7,743 bases of DNA from an uncultured Ruminococcus sp. GTDB lineage: Bacteria; Bacillota; Clostridia; Oscillospirales; Acutalibacteraceae. The stretch is taken from positions 1 through 7,743 of the forward strand of contig CALBHM010000022.1 of assembly GCA_937892835.1 (NCBI GenBank), given 5' to 3'. Within the stretch, counting starts at the first letter, position 1. Each line of letters starts with the position of its first letter. A program made the translations under genes and the position numbers. Positions 1 to 5,944 of the stretch are shown here, one piece after another. Under the pieces are notes generated by a model. The model was not told the DNA's origin. It did not search any database and saw nothing but the letters and a program-made list of their open reading frames with translations.

Positions 1-3000
1 CCCACTTGCTCTCCTGAAGCACCTTTCCTCCGTTGACAAAAGTTACGGTGTAAGACTTAATTGACCACTCTGCGTGAAGTGTCATATCCTCCGAAATAAC
101 AGTTGTTTTTTCAACCTTATTTCCTGCCGCATTGTACCATCCGCTGAAATCATAGCCGGCACGTGTCGGAGTCGGGAATTCAACCGTTGAATCCGTCCAG
201 TTTGCATAGAGAATAACCGTATCTCCGTCAGTTGACGTAAGGTTTGTTACGCTTGCACCGTCCGCATATTCAACTGCACCGTTGTCTGACTTTGCCCAAC
301 CGTTGAAAGCCGCTGTTGCAGTAGCCGTCGTTGCTGTTGCACCACTGTAGTTATAATCAAAGGTTACTGTGAACTCTCTCTTGAAGCCGTTCGCTGTGAG
401 GTTCTTTGCTTCATCGTAGGCATGTGACGAATCGGCTGTTGATCCGCTCGTTGCACCGTTTCCATTATAAGAAACAGTATAGGTTATCGGCGTCCAGTGA
501 GCATAAAGAGTTGTGTTTGCAGTCGGGGTATACGAACCCTCGACCTTTGTTCCGCCGTTTGCAGCAGTGAACCAACCGTCAAACTTATAGCCTGTTCTGC
601 TTGCCGACGGAAGCGAAACGCTCTTATCTGTCCACTTTGCATAGAGATTTATCGTGTCCTTATCCTTTTCGGTAAGATTCTTTACACTTGCGCCGTCTGC
701 ATATTCAACTGTGCCGTTTTCGGACTTCGCCCAGCCGTTAAAATCAGCTGTAGCTGTAGCCGTCGTTGCTGTCGAGCCGCTGTAGTTATAATCAAACGTT
801 ACGTCAAACGCACGTCTGAATCCGTTTGCCGTAAGGTTCTTAGCCTCATCATAGGTATGCGATGAGCTTGCTGTTGAACCGCTTGTTGCGCCGTTTCCGT
901 TATATACAATAGTATAAGTAATCGGATCCCAATGAGCGTAAATATCAAAATCACGGTCAAGCGTATCACTGAAGCTCGGTGTACCCGAATTTACTTTCGT
1001 TAAACCGTCGGTAATTGCTTCTCCCTTTGCTCTGACTGTGTACCAACCGAGGAAGTTATAGCCCGTCTTGGTCGGTGTTCCGAGACCTGAATATGTTGAG
1101 TGAAGATCAACAAGCGCATCCGAGGTTGCAGTTGCATTGTTTACATAGTCCATACTTGCATGGAACTTGAAACCGTCAAACTGAACGGGAACATTCGGAG
1201 TTACATAAACCGAAACGTTAACCGTCTCGCCTGCCGAAACAGATTTGAGAGCGTGAACACTTCCGGTTCTGCTTATTGTTGTTGAGAATACCGTTGCCGA
1301 ACAACCCATTGCATTACCGCCGACATAGTATGCCGAAGCGTAAACCGACTTAGTCTCAGGGTTACTTACCGAGAGAATATTGAATGTGCCCGTCGCTGTC
1401 GGAGTACCGCTGAGAGTGAACAGGTCTGACATAGTATTGTATGTTACCGTAACACCGTTCACAGTCTTTGTATATGTCGGGTAATATGTCTTTGTTACGC
1501 CGTCAAGCTTGATATCATAGGACAAGCCCTGTGCACTGTAGCCGCTCTTTGCCGTGTCTGCGATGAGGTCAGCAATGAGGTTACGGCCAACATTCTTGGT
1601 AAGAGTGTTTACCTGCCATGAGAGAACCGGGTAGTTATTGTTAATACCTGCTTTATACGCATAGGAATTACCGACCGAGCCGATTCCCGAAACCGATCTG
1701 GTTGTATTCAACGTTGAAAGGCTTGATGTGCCTGTTGATATCGTGGTTGAATTGTAACAACCATAGGTCGTTGCGGTTTTGTTGCCCGAATACTGTGTTG
1801 TAATGCCTGTTGTTGTTTTATTGTAGCTGTTGTAAAGATATACGTTGCTGTTGCACCAGCCTACAAGTCCGCCCGAGGTGTTGCCATATACGGCAGGAGC
1901 ATTGTTGTAGGAATCCGCAACATAAATCGTGTTACCGTAACCGATAAGTCCGCCTGCATAAAGTCCCTTTGAGCTTGAAGCGGCGATTGTACCGTCGGTG
2001 CCGTTGCCGTTGAAGCACTTTGACATATATATCGTACTTCCGTTAAAGCGACCCATGATACCGCCGATCTGCGTGTTGCCTGCATTCTTGGCAACAAGAG
2101 TACCGTAGTTTCCGCACTGAGTAATTGTAAGGGTACTGCTTCCCGAGAATTCGCCGACAATACCGCCGACATTGTTACGGCCTGAAATCTGACCGTAGTT
2201 TATACAACCTTTGACGGTACTTGCGTCGTCCTCAATCCAGCCGACAATACCGCCGGCGATGTTATTGCCCGAAGCTGCGGTTTCCGTGATATTACCGTAG
2301 TTGATACAGTTTGTGAAATCCGAGAAGCCGTATTCCTTGCCGACAATACCGCCAATAAACGTATCGCCTGTTGACGATGATGAAACGTTGCCGTAGTTGT
2401 AGCAGTTTGTGTAAGCATGTCTAAGAGTTGTCGAACCATGGTTATACATATTACCGACAATTCCGCCTGCATCGTTACCCGTAACAACAATGTTACCCTT
2501 GTTGATACAGTCGGTCATAACAACCTTGCCCGGATCGTCAGTATTACCCATATAGCCGAGTATTCCGCCCGTTGCAGCTGCACCATAAATCGTACCTGTA
2601 TTCACGAGGTTTTTAAAAGTCCATGTAGGATTGTTTGCCTGTGACTCAATCGTTGAAAGTATTCCGCCAACATTGTTGTTTCCGTTACCTGTAACCGAAC
2701 CTGTATTAAGACAGTTCGTAATCTCACAGCCGTCGTCCTCAATCCATGCGCAAAGACCTGCCGTATACTGTGCACCGCTGATATTGCCTGTGTTGACGCA
2801 GTTGTTCATCATAGTTTTGCCCTTTGCATAACCTATGATACCGCCAATATATCTATTTGATGCTGAGGTGATATTAACTGTATTTTTACAGTTATTGAAT
2901 GTGATATTGCTGTCGTTGTAGCTTTGACCGACAATGCCGCCAATGTACCATGTTTTGCCCGTTATCGTGCCATTGTTGAAACAATTTTCAAACTTAGAAC

Positions 3001-4318
3001 TGTTGATGCCTTCTATTCTACCGACAATACCGCCGATAAAATCATCGCTTGAAGTAACAGAGCGTTCGTTGGAGCAGTTTGTAACCGTCAAGGTGTTGCC
3101 CGCGGCCTTTCCGATGATTCCGCCGACCATTTGTTTACCCGAAACTGAGCCTGTATTCTTACAGTTTGAAATATTAAATACTGTACTGCCTCCTGAATTA
3201 CCGATCAATCCGCCGGTATAGTTTGTCGCAACAATCTTACCGTTAAAAGTACAATCTGAAATATTCGCTTCGGCATTTTCGATATAGCCGATTAATCCGC
3301 CACTGGTTTCACCGCTGTAAACGGTAGCATTCATTATAACATTTTTAATTGTGGTCTTGCCCGATGTCCAGCCGATAAGTCCACCGTGATCAGAGTCGCC
3401 CGAACCGTCCTTATAAACAACGGTTGACGCATCAACGCTTACTGCCGGTGTATCGTTTTGGATAACGACCTCGGCTACCGACTTTCCTACGAATCCGCCG
3501 TCTCTTACACCCCAATTGTTATACTGAATTTTTGAATTTTCTACCTTACAGTTTGAGAAAGTTGTCTTCTTCTCAATATATCCTACAAGACCGCCAACTT
3601 CTCTGGCTGATTTTGCGCCGTCGTTACTGCCGTTATTGAGTTCAGCTCCTGAAACTGTAACATTGCTGATGTTTACCGTGCTAAACATGCTGTTGCTATC
3701 GGATGAAATTTTTCCGATAAGTGCTCCACCACCGTAAGCAACTTTGCTTCTCTGATTGTATGTATAAACATGAGGATTGAGAACGGTAAGATTTTTGATT
3801 TCACCGCCGCTCATTTTTCTTATAAGACCAAAACAGCCAATAGTAAAGTTTCTCTTAGCGTCATAGTGATAACGGAAATTCGAAATGCAGTGACCGTTTC
3901 CGTCAAGCACACCGTACCAAGCCGTAACACCCTCATCATAAAAGCCGTCACTGTATGTAATGCTTTCGAGATCAGTCTGCGACTTCTGCAAGAAGACATC
4001 ACAGTTCAAGGTAACCGTGTAACCCTGAAATTCACCGTTTCCTGCATTAGAATTATTGTTAATACTGTTCAAAAAATACGCAAAGCCGTCAGACGTATTG
4101 ACAACGGCTGTTTTTGCCGAAGTGTTGATAGTCAGACCCGCCTTGTTGCCGCTTGTGCTCGTCGCATAGGTTGTGAAGTTCCATGCCGACGCCTTCGGTA
4201 GAAGCTCCGAAAGCACACTCGGTTCAAAGATGAAGAATGTCGTGAACATCATGACAAGGCACAATGCCACACTGATGAATTTTCGTCCGTAACGGGCGAA
4301 GGACCGATTGATTTTCAT
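1..4318 (-). CDS. Large secreted GLUG / InlB B-repeat surface protein, probable adhesin (C-terminus cut by window edge)
   Basis: Role (inferred): a secreted or cell-surface repeat protein, probably for adhesion to host, matrix or neighbouring cells. No catalytic motif is visible. The frame is open for 1439 codons from ATG at 4318 to the left edge, so the C-terminus and any anchor (LPXTG, SLH or dockerin) lie outside. Order by residue: signal peptide about 1-45; lead-in domain about 46-210 with the LDGNGHCISNF motif typical of GLUG proteins; about 20 GLUG-type repeats about 195-820; a cap ending in INNNYPVLSWQ near 890-902; a linker containing an Ig-like LSGTPTATGTFNIL motif at about 967-980; then InlB B / Listeria-Bacteroides repeats from about 1070 to the end (GYNFLGWY, GYKFDGWF, GYDFSGWY; LYAKW, LYAHW). 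The start is fixed by GAGGTGA placed 5 nt upstream and by the signal peptide. The architecture is confident; the adhesin role is inferred from such families. Confidence 0.9.
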   Translation of the reverse strand, partial: MKINRSFARYGRKFISVALCLVMMFTTFFIFEPSVLSELLPKASAWNFTTYATSTSGNKAGLTINTSAKTAVVNTSDGFAYFLNSINNNSNAGNGEFQGYTVTLNCDVFLQKSQTDLESITYSDGFYDEGVTAWYGVLDGNGHCISNFRYHYDAKRNFTIGCFGLIRKMSGGEIKNLTVLNPHVYTYNQRSKVAYGGGALIGKISSDSNSMFSTVNISNVTVSGAELNNGSNDGAKSAREVGGLVGYIEKKTTFSNCKVENSKIQYNNWGVRDGGFVGKSVAEVVIQNDTPAVSVDASTVVYKDGSGDSDHGGLIGWTSGKTTIKNVIMNATVYSGETSGGLIGYIENAEANISDCTFNGKIVATNYTGGLIGNSGGSTVFNISNCKNTGSVSGKQMVGGIIGKAAGNTLTVTNCSNERSVTSSDDFIGGIVGRIEGINSSKFENCFNNGTITGKTWYIGGIVGQSYNDSNITFNNCKNTVNITSASNRYIGGIIGYAKGKTMMNNCVNTGNISGAQYTAGLCAWIEDDGCEITNCLNTGSVTGNGNNNVGGILSTIESQANNPTWTFKNLVNTGTIYGAAATGGILGYMGNTDDPGKVVMTDCINKGNIVVTGNDAGGIVGNMYNHGSTTLRHAYTNCYNYGNVSSSSTGDTFIGGIVGKEYGFSDFTNCINYGNITETAASGNNIAGGIVGWIEDDASTVKGCINYGQISGRNNVGGIVGEFSGSSTLTITQCGNYGTLVAKNAGNTQIGGIMGRFNGSTIYMSKCFNGNGTDGTIAASSSKGLYAGGLIGYGNTIYVADSYNNAPAVYGNTSGGLVGWCNSNVYLYNSYNKTTTGITTQYSGNKTATTYGCYNSTTISTGTSSLSTLNTTRSVSGIGSVGNSYAYKAGINNNYPVLSWQVNTLTKNVGRNLIADLIADTAKSGYSAQGLSYDIKLDGVTKTYYPTYTKTVNGVTVTYNTMSDLFTLSGTPTATGTFNILSVSNPETKSVYASAYYVGGNAMGCSATVFSTTISRTGSVHALKSVSAGETVNVSVYVTPNVPVQFDGFKFHASMDYVNNATATSDALVDLHSTYSGLGTPTKTGYNFLGWYTVRAKGEAITDGLTKVNSGTPSFSDTLDRDFDIYAHWDPITYTIVYNGNGATSGSTASSSHTYDEAKNLTANGFRRAFDVTFDYNYSGSTATTATATADFNGWAKSENGTVEYADGASVKNLTEKDKDTINLYAKWTDKSVSLPSASRTGYKFDGWFTAANGGTKVEGSYTPTANTTLYAHWTPITYTVSYNGNGATSGSTADSSHAYDEAKNLTANGFKREFTVTFDYNYSGATATTATATAAFNGWAKSDNGAVEYADGASVTNLTSTDGDTVILYANWTDSTVEFPTPTRAGYDFSGWYNAAGNKVEKTTVISEDMTLHAEWSIKSYTVTFVNGGKVLQESKW
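56..925 (-). repeat. Two tandem 435-bp (145-residue) InlB B-type units
   Basis: Unit 1 (491-925, residues about 1132-1276) and unit 2 (56-490, residues about 1277-1421) match at an exact 435-base offset without indels. Landmarks: P-I-T-Y-T codons at 925 and 490, tagttataatc at 783 and 348, gcataga at 639 and 204, catagcc/tatagcc near 587 and 152. Each unit has YNGNGATSGST, SSHxYDEAKNLTANGF, VTFDYNYSG, FNGWAKS, VEYADGASV, LYAxW and GYxFxGW blocks. A more divergent repeat of the same family lies just before, at about 930-1110. The units are diverged at third codon positions, so the duplication is not brand new. Confidence 0.85.
1382..1420 (-). other. Ig-like (He_PIG-type) motif in the linker of the surface protein
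   Basis: The linker between the GLUG block and the InlB repeats contains FTLSGTPTATGTFNIL at about residues 967-982. The LSGTPTATGT core is typical of putative Ig domains (He_PIG family) in bacterial surface proteins. Only this core is recognisable; the full domain boundaries are uncertain. Confidence 0.5.
1857..3735 (-). repeat. About 20 GLUG-type protein repeats
   Basis: Tandem degenerate units of about 28-36 residues carry the core GG[I/L][V/I/M]G followed by an aromatic or charged residue, then about 10-15 residues later a [N/D]C.N.G.[I/V] strand. Cores begin near 3735, 3594, 3497, 3383, 3300, 3213, 3124, 3034, 2941, 2854, 2760, 2668, 2569, 2467, 2353, 2254, 2167, 2065, 1954 and 1873. 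The units at 2760 (AGLCAW) and 2668 (GGILST) are degenerate. GLUG repeats are known from bacterial surface proteins and probably stack as a beta-solenoid. The regular antisense signature (ccgacaataccgcc) yields several spurious plus-strand reading frames here. Confidence 0.85.
4184..4318 (-). other. Sec signal peptide of the large surface protein
   Basis: The first 45 residues have a basic n-region (K2, R5, R9, R12, K13), a hydrophobic core of about residues 14-31 (FISVALCLVMMFTTFFIF) and a c-region ending in the A-S-A motif at 43-45, fitting signal peptidase I cleavage before W46. No lipobox cysteine and no YSIRK motif are seen. This supports Sec export and the choice of start codon. Confidence 0.8.
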
Positions 4319-4323
4319 GTTTT

Positions 4324-4330
4324 TCACCTC
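4324..4330 (-). promoter_or_regulatory. Ribosome binding site of the large surface protein
   Basis: The minus strand reads GAGGTGA followed by AAAAC and the ATG at 4318. It is a strong Shine-Dalgarno match with short but workable spacing, and it supports this start. Confidence 0.8.
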
Positions 4331-4355
4331 ATAAAAAATTCAAATCAATTTTCAC

Positions 4356-4376
4356 TTTCAAAATCCTGTTTTGAAA
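4356..4376 (-). promoter_or_regulatory. Perfect 8-bp hairpin in the 5' leader
   Basis: TTTCAAAA and TTTTGAAA (4356-4363 and 4369-4376) are perfect arms around a 5-nt loop, in the leader about 26 nt upstream of the Shine-Dalgarno. The stem is AU-rich, so it would be weak as RNA. It could instead be a protein-binding site. The function is unknown. Confidence 0.4.
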
Positions 4377-4392
4377 TTTATTTTCGGGATGC

Positions 4393-4413
4393 ACAACAAT
4401 CCCATTTTGTTGT
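4393..4413 (-). promoter_or_regulatory. Perfect inverted repeat across the predicted transcription start
   Basis: ACAACAA and TTGTTGT form perfect 7-base arms around a 7-nt centre (4393-4399 and 4407-4413). It starts 2 bp downstream of the -10 box and covers the expected +1. The position suits an operator, or a hairpin at the very 5' end of the mRNA; the sequence cannot say which. Confidence 0.5.
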
Positions 4414-4415
4414 AT

Positions 4416-4444
4416 ATTATAACACTTCTATATTCTTTATTCAA
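4416..4444 (-). promoter_or_regulatory. Sigma-A-type promoter of the large surface protein
   Basis: On the minus strand, -35 TTGAAT (4439-4444) and -10 TATAAT (4416-4421) are separated by exactly 17 bp. The -10 is perfect and the -35 matches 4 of 6. Transcription would start near 4409, giving a leader of about 90 nt before the ATG at 4318. So the surface protein is probably transcribed separately from the flavodoxin operon upstream. Confidence 0.75.
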
Positions 4445-4518
4445 CTGATTTTTGATTTATAATTCCGTCAAAACATAGATTTTTTCTTGTTTTTGCCATT
4501 TGCTTTGTTCATTATAAC

Positions 4519-4553
4519 GAAACGGCGACCCACCAAAAGTGAGCCGCCGTTTC
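4519..4553 (-). terminator. Candidate GC-rich terminator hairpin
   Basis: GAAACGGCG and CGCCGTTTC are perfect 9-base arms (4519-4527 and 4545-4553). Extra pairs inside (CAC with GTG) leave a small loop. It is the most stable-looking hairpin in the gap. On the minus strand the 3' arm runs into TTTCGTT, which is only a weak U-tract. It could end flavodoxin transcripts before the next promoter. Confidence 0.5.
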
Positions 4554-4672
4554 TATTCAGCAAAGAGTTTATATAATAAGCGGAAGGGGTTGGTAACCGC
4601 TATATATAACAAATATTATAAATCTCCGAAAGCGCAGGCGCACCGTCCGCTTTTTCTCAAGGAAGAGGAACA

Positions 4673-4700
4673 CACAAAAACGAAGTGCGGCGTTTTTGTG
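4673..4700 (-). terminator. Candidate AT-rich, bidirectional-type terminator hairpin
   Basis: CACAAAAACG and CGTTTTTGTG form a perfect 10-bp stem (4673-4682 and 4691-4700) with an 8-nt loop, 78 nt after the flavodoxin stop. The A/T tracts sit inside the arms, so on either strand the 3' arm provides a U5 run. The weak GC core makes termination efficiency doubtful. Confidence 0.4.
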
Positions 4701-4714
4701 ACAGTGAGATCGGC

Positions 4715-4731
4715 AGGCATTGAGCATGCCT
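4715..4731. repeat. Short inverted repeat after flavodoxin
   Basis: AGGCAT and ATGCCT (4715-4720 and 4726-4731) surround a 5-nt loop about 48 nt after the flavodoxin stop. There is no U-tract, so it may stabilise the 3' end rather than terminate. Confidence 0.35.
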
Positions 4732-4778
4732 ACGCTTTTAGTAACCGATATTATCAATTACCTGTCGGAGATGTACTG

Positions 4779-5201
4779 TCAAACCAAAGCTTCGCCGAGT
4801 GCTTTGCAATCGTCGAGAGCATCGTCATCGGGAGCGTCGTTGCAAATTACGAAATCGCATGCCATAACAGCACCGTCGTCCTTGCAGGTCTCCTCCCAGT
4901 TGCGCATCCATTCGCCATCGCCCCAGCCATATGAGCCGAACAATGCGATTTTCTTGCCGCTGAGTTTGGACTCGCAATCGTTGAACATCGGTTCAAACTC
5001 GCTGTCCTCCAGCTGCTCTGCACCCATTGACGGGCATCCGAATGCAACTGCGTCAAAATCGTCCATCATGGAGCCGCTGAACTCGGAAGCTGTGAATACA
5101 GAAACATCTGCACCCTTTTCCTTTGCGCCGTCGGCAACAGCACCGGCCATTGTCTCTGTATTTCCTGTGCCGCTCCAATATACTACTGCTATCTTACTCA
5201 T
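4779..5201 (-). CDS. Flavodoxin, short-chain
   Basis: A cytoplasmic FMN-binding electron carrier of low potential; in many bacteria flavodoxins stand in for ferredoxin when iron is scarce. The 140 residues match the short-chain clostridial type. The phosphate-binding loop is S10-G-T-G-N-T15 after strand MSKIAVVYW. W9 precedes that loop. The 55-63 region (GCPSMGAEQ) is the first isoalloxazine loop. The 89-96 region (GSYGWGDG) is the second, with Y91 in the usual flavin-stacking position. The protein is strongly acidic, typical of flavodoxins. The start is ATG at 5201 with an AAAGG ribosome site about 11 nt upstream, a rather long spacing. It lies 23 nt after the DUF3793 stop, so the two are probably cotranscribed. 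The redox partner cannot be deduced. Confidence 0.93.
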   Translation of the reverse strand: MSKIAVVYWSGTGNTETMAGAVADGAKEKGADVSVFTASEFSGSMMDDFDAVAFGCPSMGAEQLEDSEFEPMFNDCESKLSGKKIALFGSYGWGDGEWMRNWEETCKDDGAVMACDFVICNDAPDDDALDDCKALGEALV

Positions 5202-5224
5202 TTGTCATCAAACCTTTCTTATAT

Positions 5225-5776
5225 TTATGCTGCAACAGTGAGCTTATCAAGACTTCTGCCTTTTTTAAAAAGCTCGCAATAAATCGCAGTACATTTCTTA
5301 TATCTTGCAAAAAGCTTTCTCGCTGCCGTTTCGTCGCCGTAAACCTTCCAGCAGCCTCTGCATTTACAGCCGCAGGCTTTGTTTTCTATAAAACCCTTTA
5401 CATCCTCCGGCGGATATCCGAGGAACAAACCTATCTCATGGGGAAACTCTTCGTTTTGTCTTAATCGCTTCATAAGCTCGCTTACACAGCGTTCCGGAGT
5501 TTTCCCTCCGTAGCCAAAAGAGTTGAGCATATCCTCCGCCAAGCTCTCGCTCAAATCCTTTGAAAGCTTTGACGGACGGTAAGCATAAATCAATGCACGG
5601 CCGTTATCGAAACGCATCGGCATGATTCGCAAGCCTTTCGGAGAAAGAGCCTTGTTCCAATCACGCACACAGGATCTCAGCTCATCTGCGTTCTCAAAAT
5701 TCACGGAGAACAGATTGCCGGTTTTAATTCCGGCAAGCGTCGGTGAACAATGCTTAACCAGTAATTCTTCTGACAT
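5225..5776 (-). CDS. DUF3793 family protein with a cysteine cluster
   Basis: Recognised as a DUF3793-type protein, a family of unknown function found in Firmicutes; from general knowledge it often neighbours flavodoxin or iron-transport genes. It has 183 residues. Visible landmarks: N-terminal HCSPTLAGIKTGNLF (9-23), a central helical region, EIGLFLGYPPEDVKGFIEN (114-132), then a cysteine cluster C135-x-C137-x-C139-x-x-C142 leading into WKVYGDE, with C162 and C167 beyond. There is no signal peptide or membrane segment, so it is cytoplasmic. An alternative ATG at 5794 would add six residues, but the one at 5776 is preferred: GGAGG lies 7 nt upstream of it, inside the longer frame. It is probably the first gene of an operon with flavodoxin. 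The biochemical role is unknown; a metal or redox role is only suggested by the cysteines and the neighbour. Confidence 0.88.
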   Translation of the reverse strand: MSEELLVKHCSPTLAGIKTGNLFSVNFENADELRSCVRDWNKALSPKGLRIMPMRFDNGRALIYAYRPSKLSKDLSESLAEDMLNSFGYGGKTPERCVSELMKRLRQNEEFPHEIGLFLGYPPEDVKGFIENKACGCKCRGCWKVYGDETAARKLFARYKKCTAIYCELFKKGRSLDKLTVAA

Positions 5777-5783
5777 TGTACCG

Positions 5784-5788
5784 CCTCC
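5784..5788 (-). promoter_or_regulatory. Ribosome binding site deciding the DUF3793 start
   Basis: GGAGG on the minus strand sits 7 nt before the ATG at 5776. Because it lies between the two possible ATG codons, it favours the downstream one. Confidence 0.8.
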
Positions 5789-5796
5789 GTTCATTC

Positions 5797-5814
5797 AGTT
5801 AGCATATGCTAACT
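5797..5814. promoter_or_regulatory. Perfect 18-bp palindrome, probable operator of the DUF3793-flavodoxin operon
   Basis: AGTTAGCATATGCTAACT reads the same on both strands over all 18 bases and ends 20 bp before the DUF3793 start codon. The only -10-like hexamer nearby (TATGCT) lies within it, and no convincing -35 is seen. The uninterrupted dyad suits a homodimeric repressor. TTAG...CTAA half-sites recall DtxR/IdeR/MntR-type metalloregulator boxes, and the iron-replacement role of flavodoxin fits, but this assignment is inference. An AraC protein would more typically bind direct repeats. Confidence 0.7.
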
Positions 5815-5894
5815 TGCAAATATTTTTTAAAGCAATCCGTGCATATTTATCATGCGGCATTGCCTTTCTTCGTACATTATTCTACACACAAGAG

Positions 5895-5917
5895 GGAGCC
5901 TTTTCCGCTCCAAAAGG
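5895..5917 (-). terminator. Candidate terminator after the AraC-family gene
   Basis: Two overlapping, mutually exclusive inverted repeats lie 28-50 nt after the AraC stop: GGAGC/GCTCC (5895-5899 and 5907-5911) and CCTTTT/AAAAGG (5899-5904 and 5912-5917). On the minus strand no long U-tract follows. Termination is plausible but weak, and read-through into DUF3793 is possible. Confidence 0.35.
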
Positions 5918-5944
5918 ATAGAAAAAAGCTCCAAACAGACATTT

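Larger units (their letters stand above)
4445..4778. other. Intergenic region with several hairpins, no gene seen
   Basis: These 334 bases separate the flavodoxin stop from the promoter of the surface protein. Reading frames here on both strands look spurious: low-complexity, no domain, no good ribosome site. What it holds is at least four inverted repeats: 4519-4553, 4629-4653 (AAAGCG/CGCTTT, 13-nt loop), 4673-4700 and 4715-4731. At least one is probably the terminator of the flavodoxin operon. Confidence 0.6.

Noticed and set aside
497..865. Plus-strand open frame of 122 codons over the InlB-repeat region
   Set aside because: It is antisense to a continuous, domain-bearing minus-strand gene, resembles no family and has no ribosome site. 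It arises from the repeat composition.
491..925. Tandem 435-bp units considered as a mobile element or CRISPR-like array
   Set aside because: They are in-frame protein repeats with InlB B-type motifs, with no transposase, spacers or short identical repeats.
1861..2490. Two minus-strand frames of about 100 codons inside the surface protein gene
   Set aside because: They are out of frame with the continuous open frame that carries the GLUG repeats and show no domain.
2934..3221. Plus-strand frame with recurring PPxxxLPVxVPxLxQF-like pattern, looking like a repeat protein
   Set aside because: The periodicity is the antisense image of the GLUG repeats (GGIVG and NC.N.G codons), not an independent gene.
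4505..4520. TATAAT on the minus strand beside the 9-bp hairpin as a second promoter for the surface protein
   Set aside because: No acceptable -35 lies 16-18 bp upstream. The promoter at 4416-4444 is far better.
4539..4934. Plus-strand frame of 131 codons overlapping the flavodoxin gene, and an opposite frame at 4569-4757
   Set aside because: The first runs antisense into flavodoxin from a GTG inside a hairpin. The second translates the hairpin-rich gap into low-complexity sequence without a ribosome site or recognisable family.
5777..5794. Upstream ATG giving DUF3793 six more residues (MNGGGT)
   Set aside because: The GGAGG ribosome site lies inside that extension, 7 nt before the next ATG, so the shorter start is much better supported.
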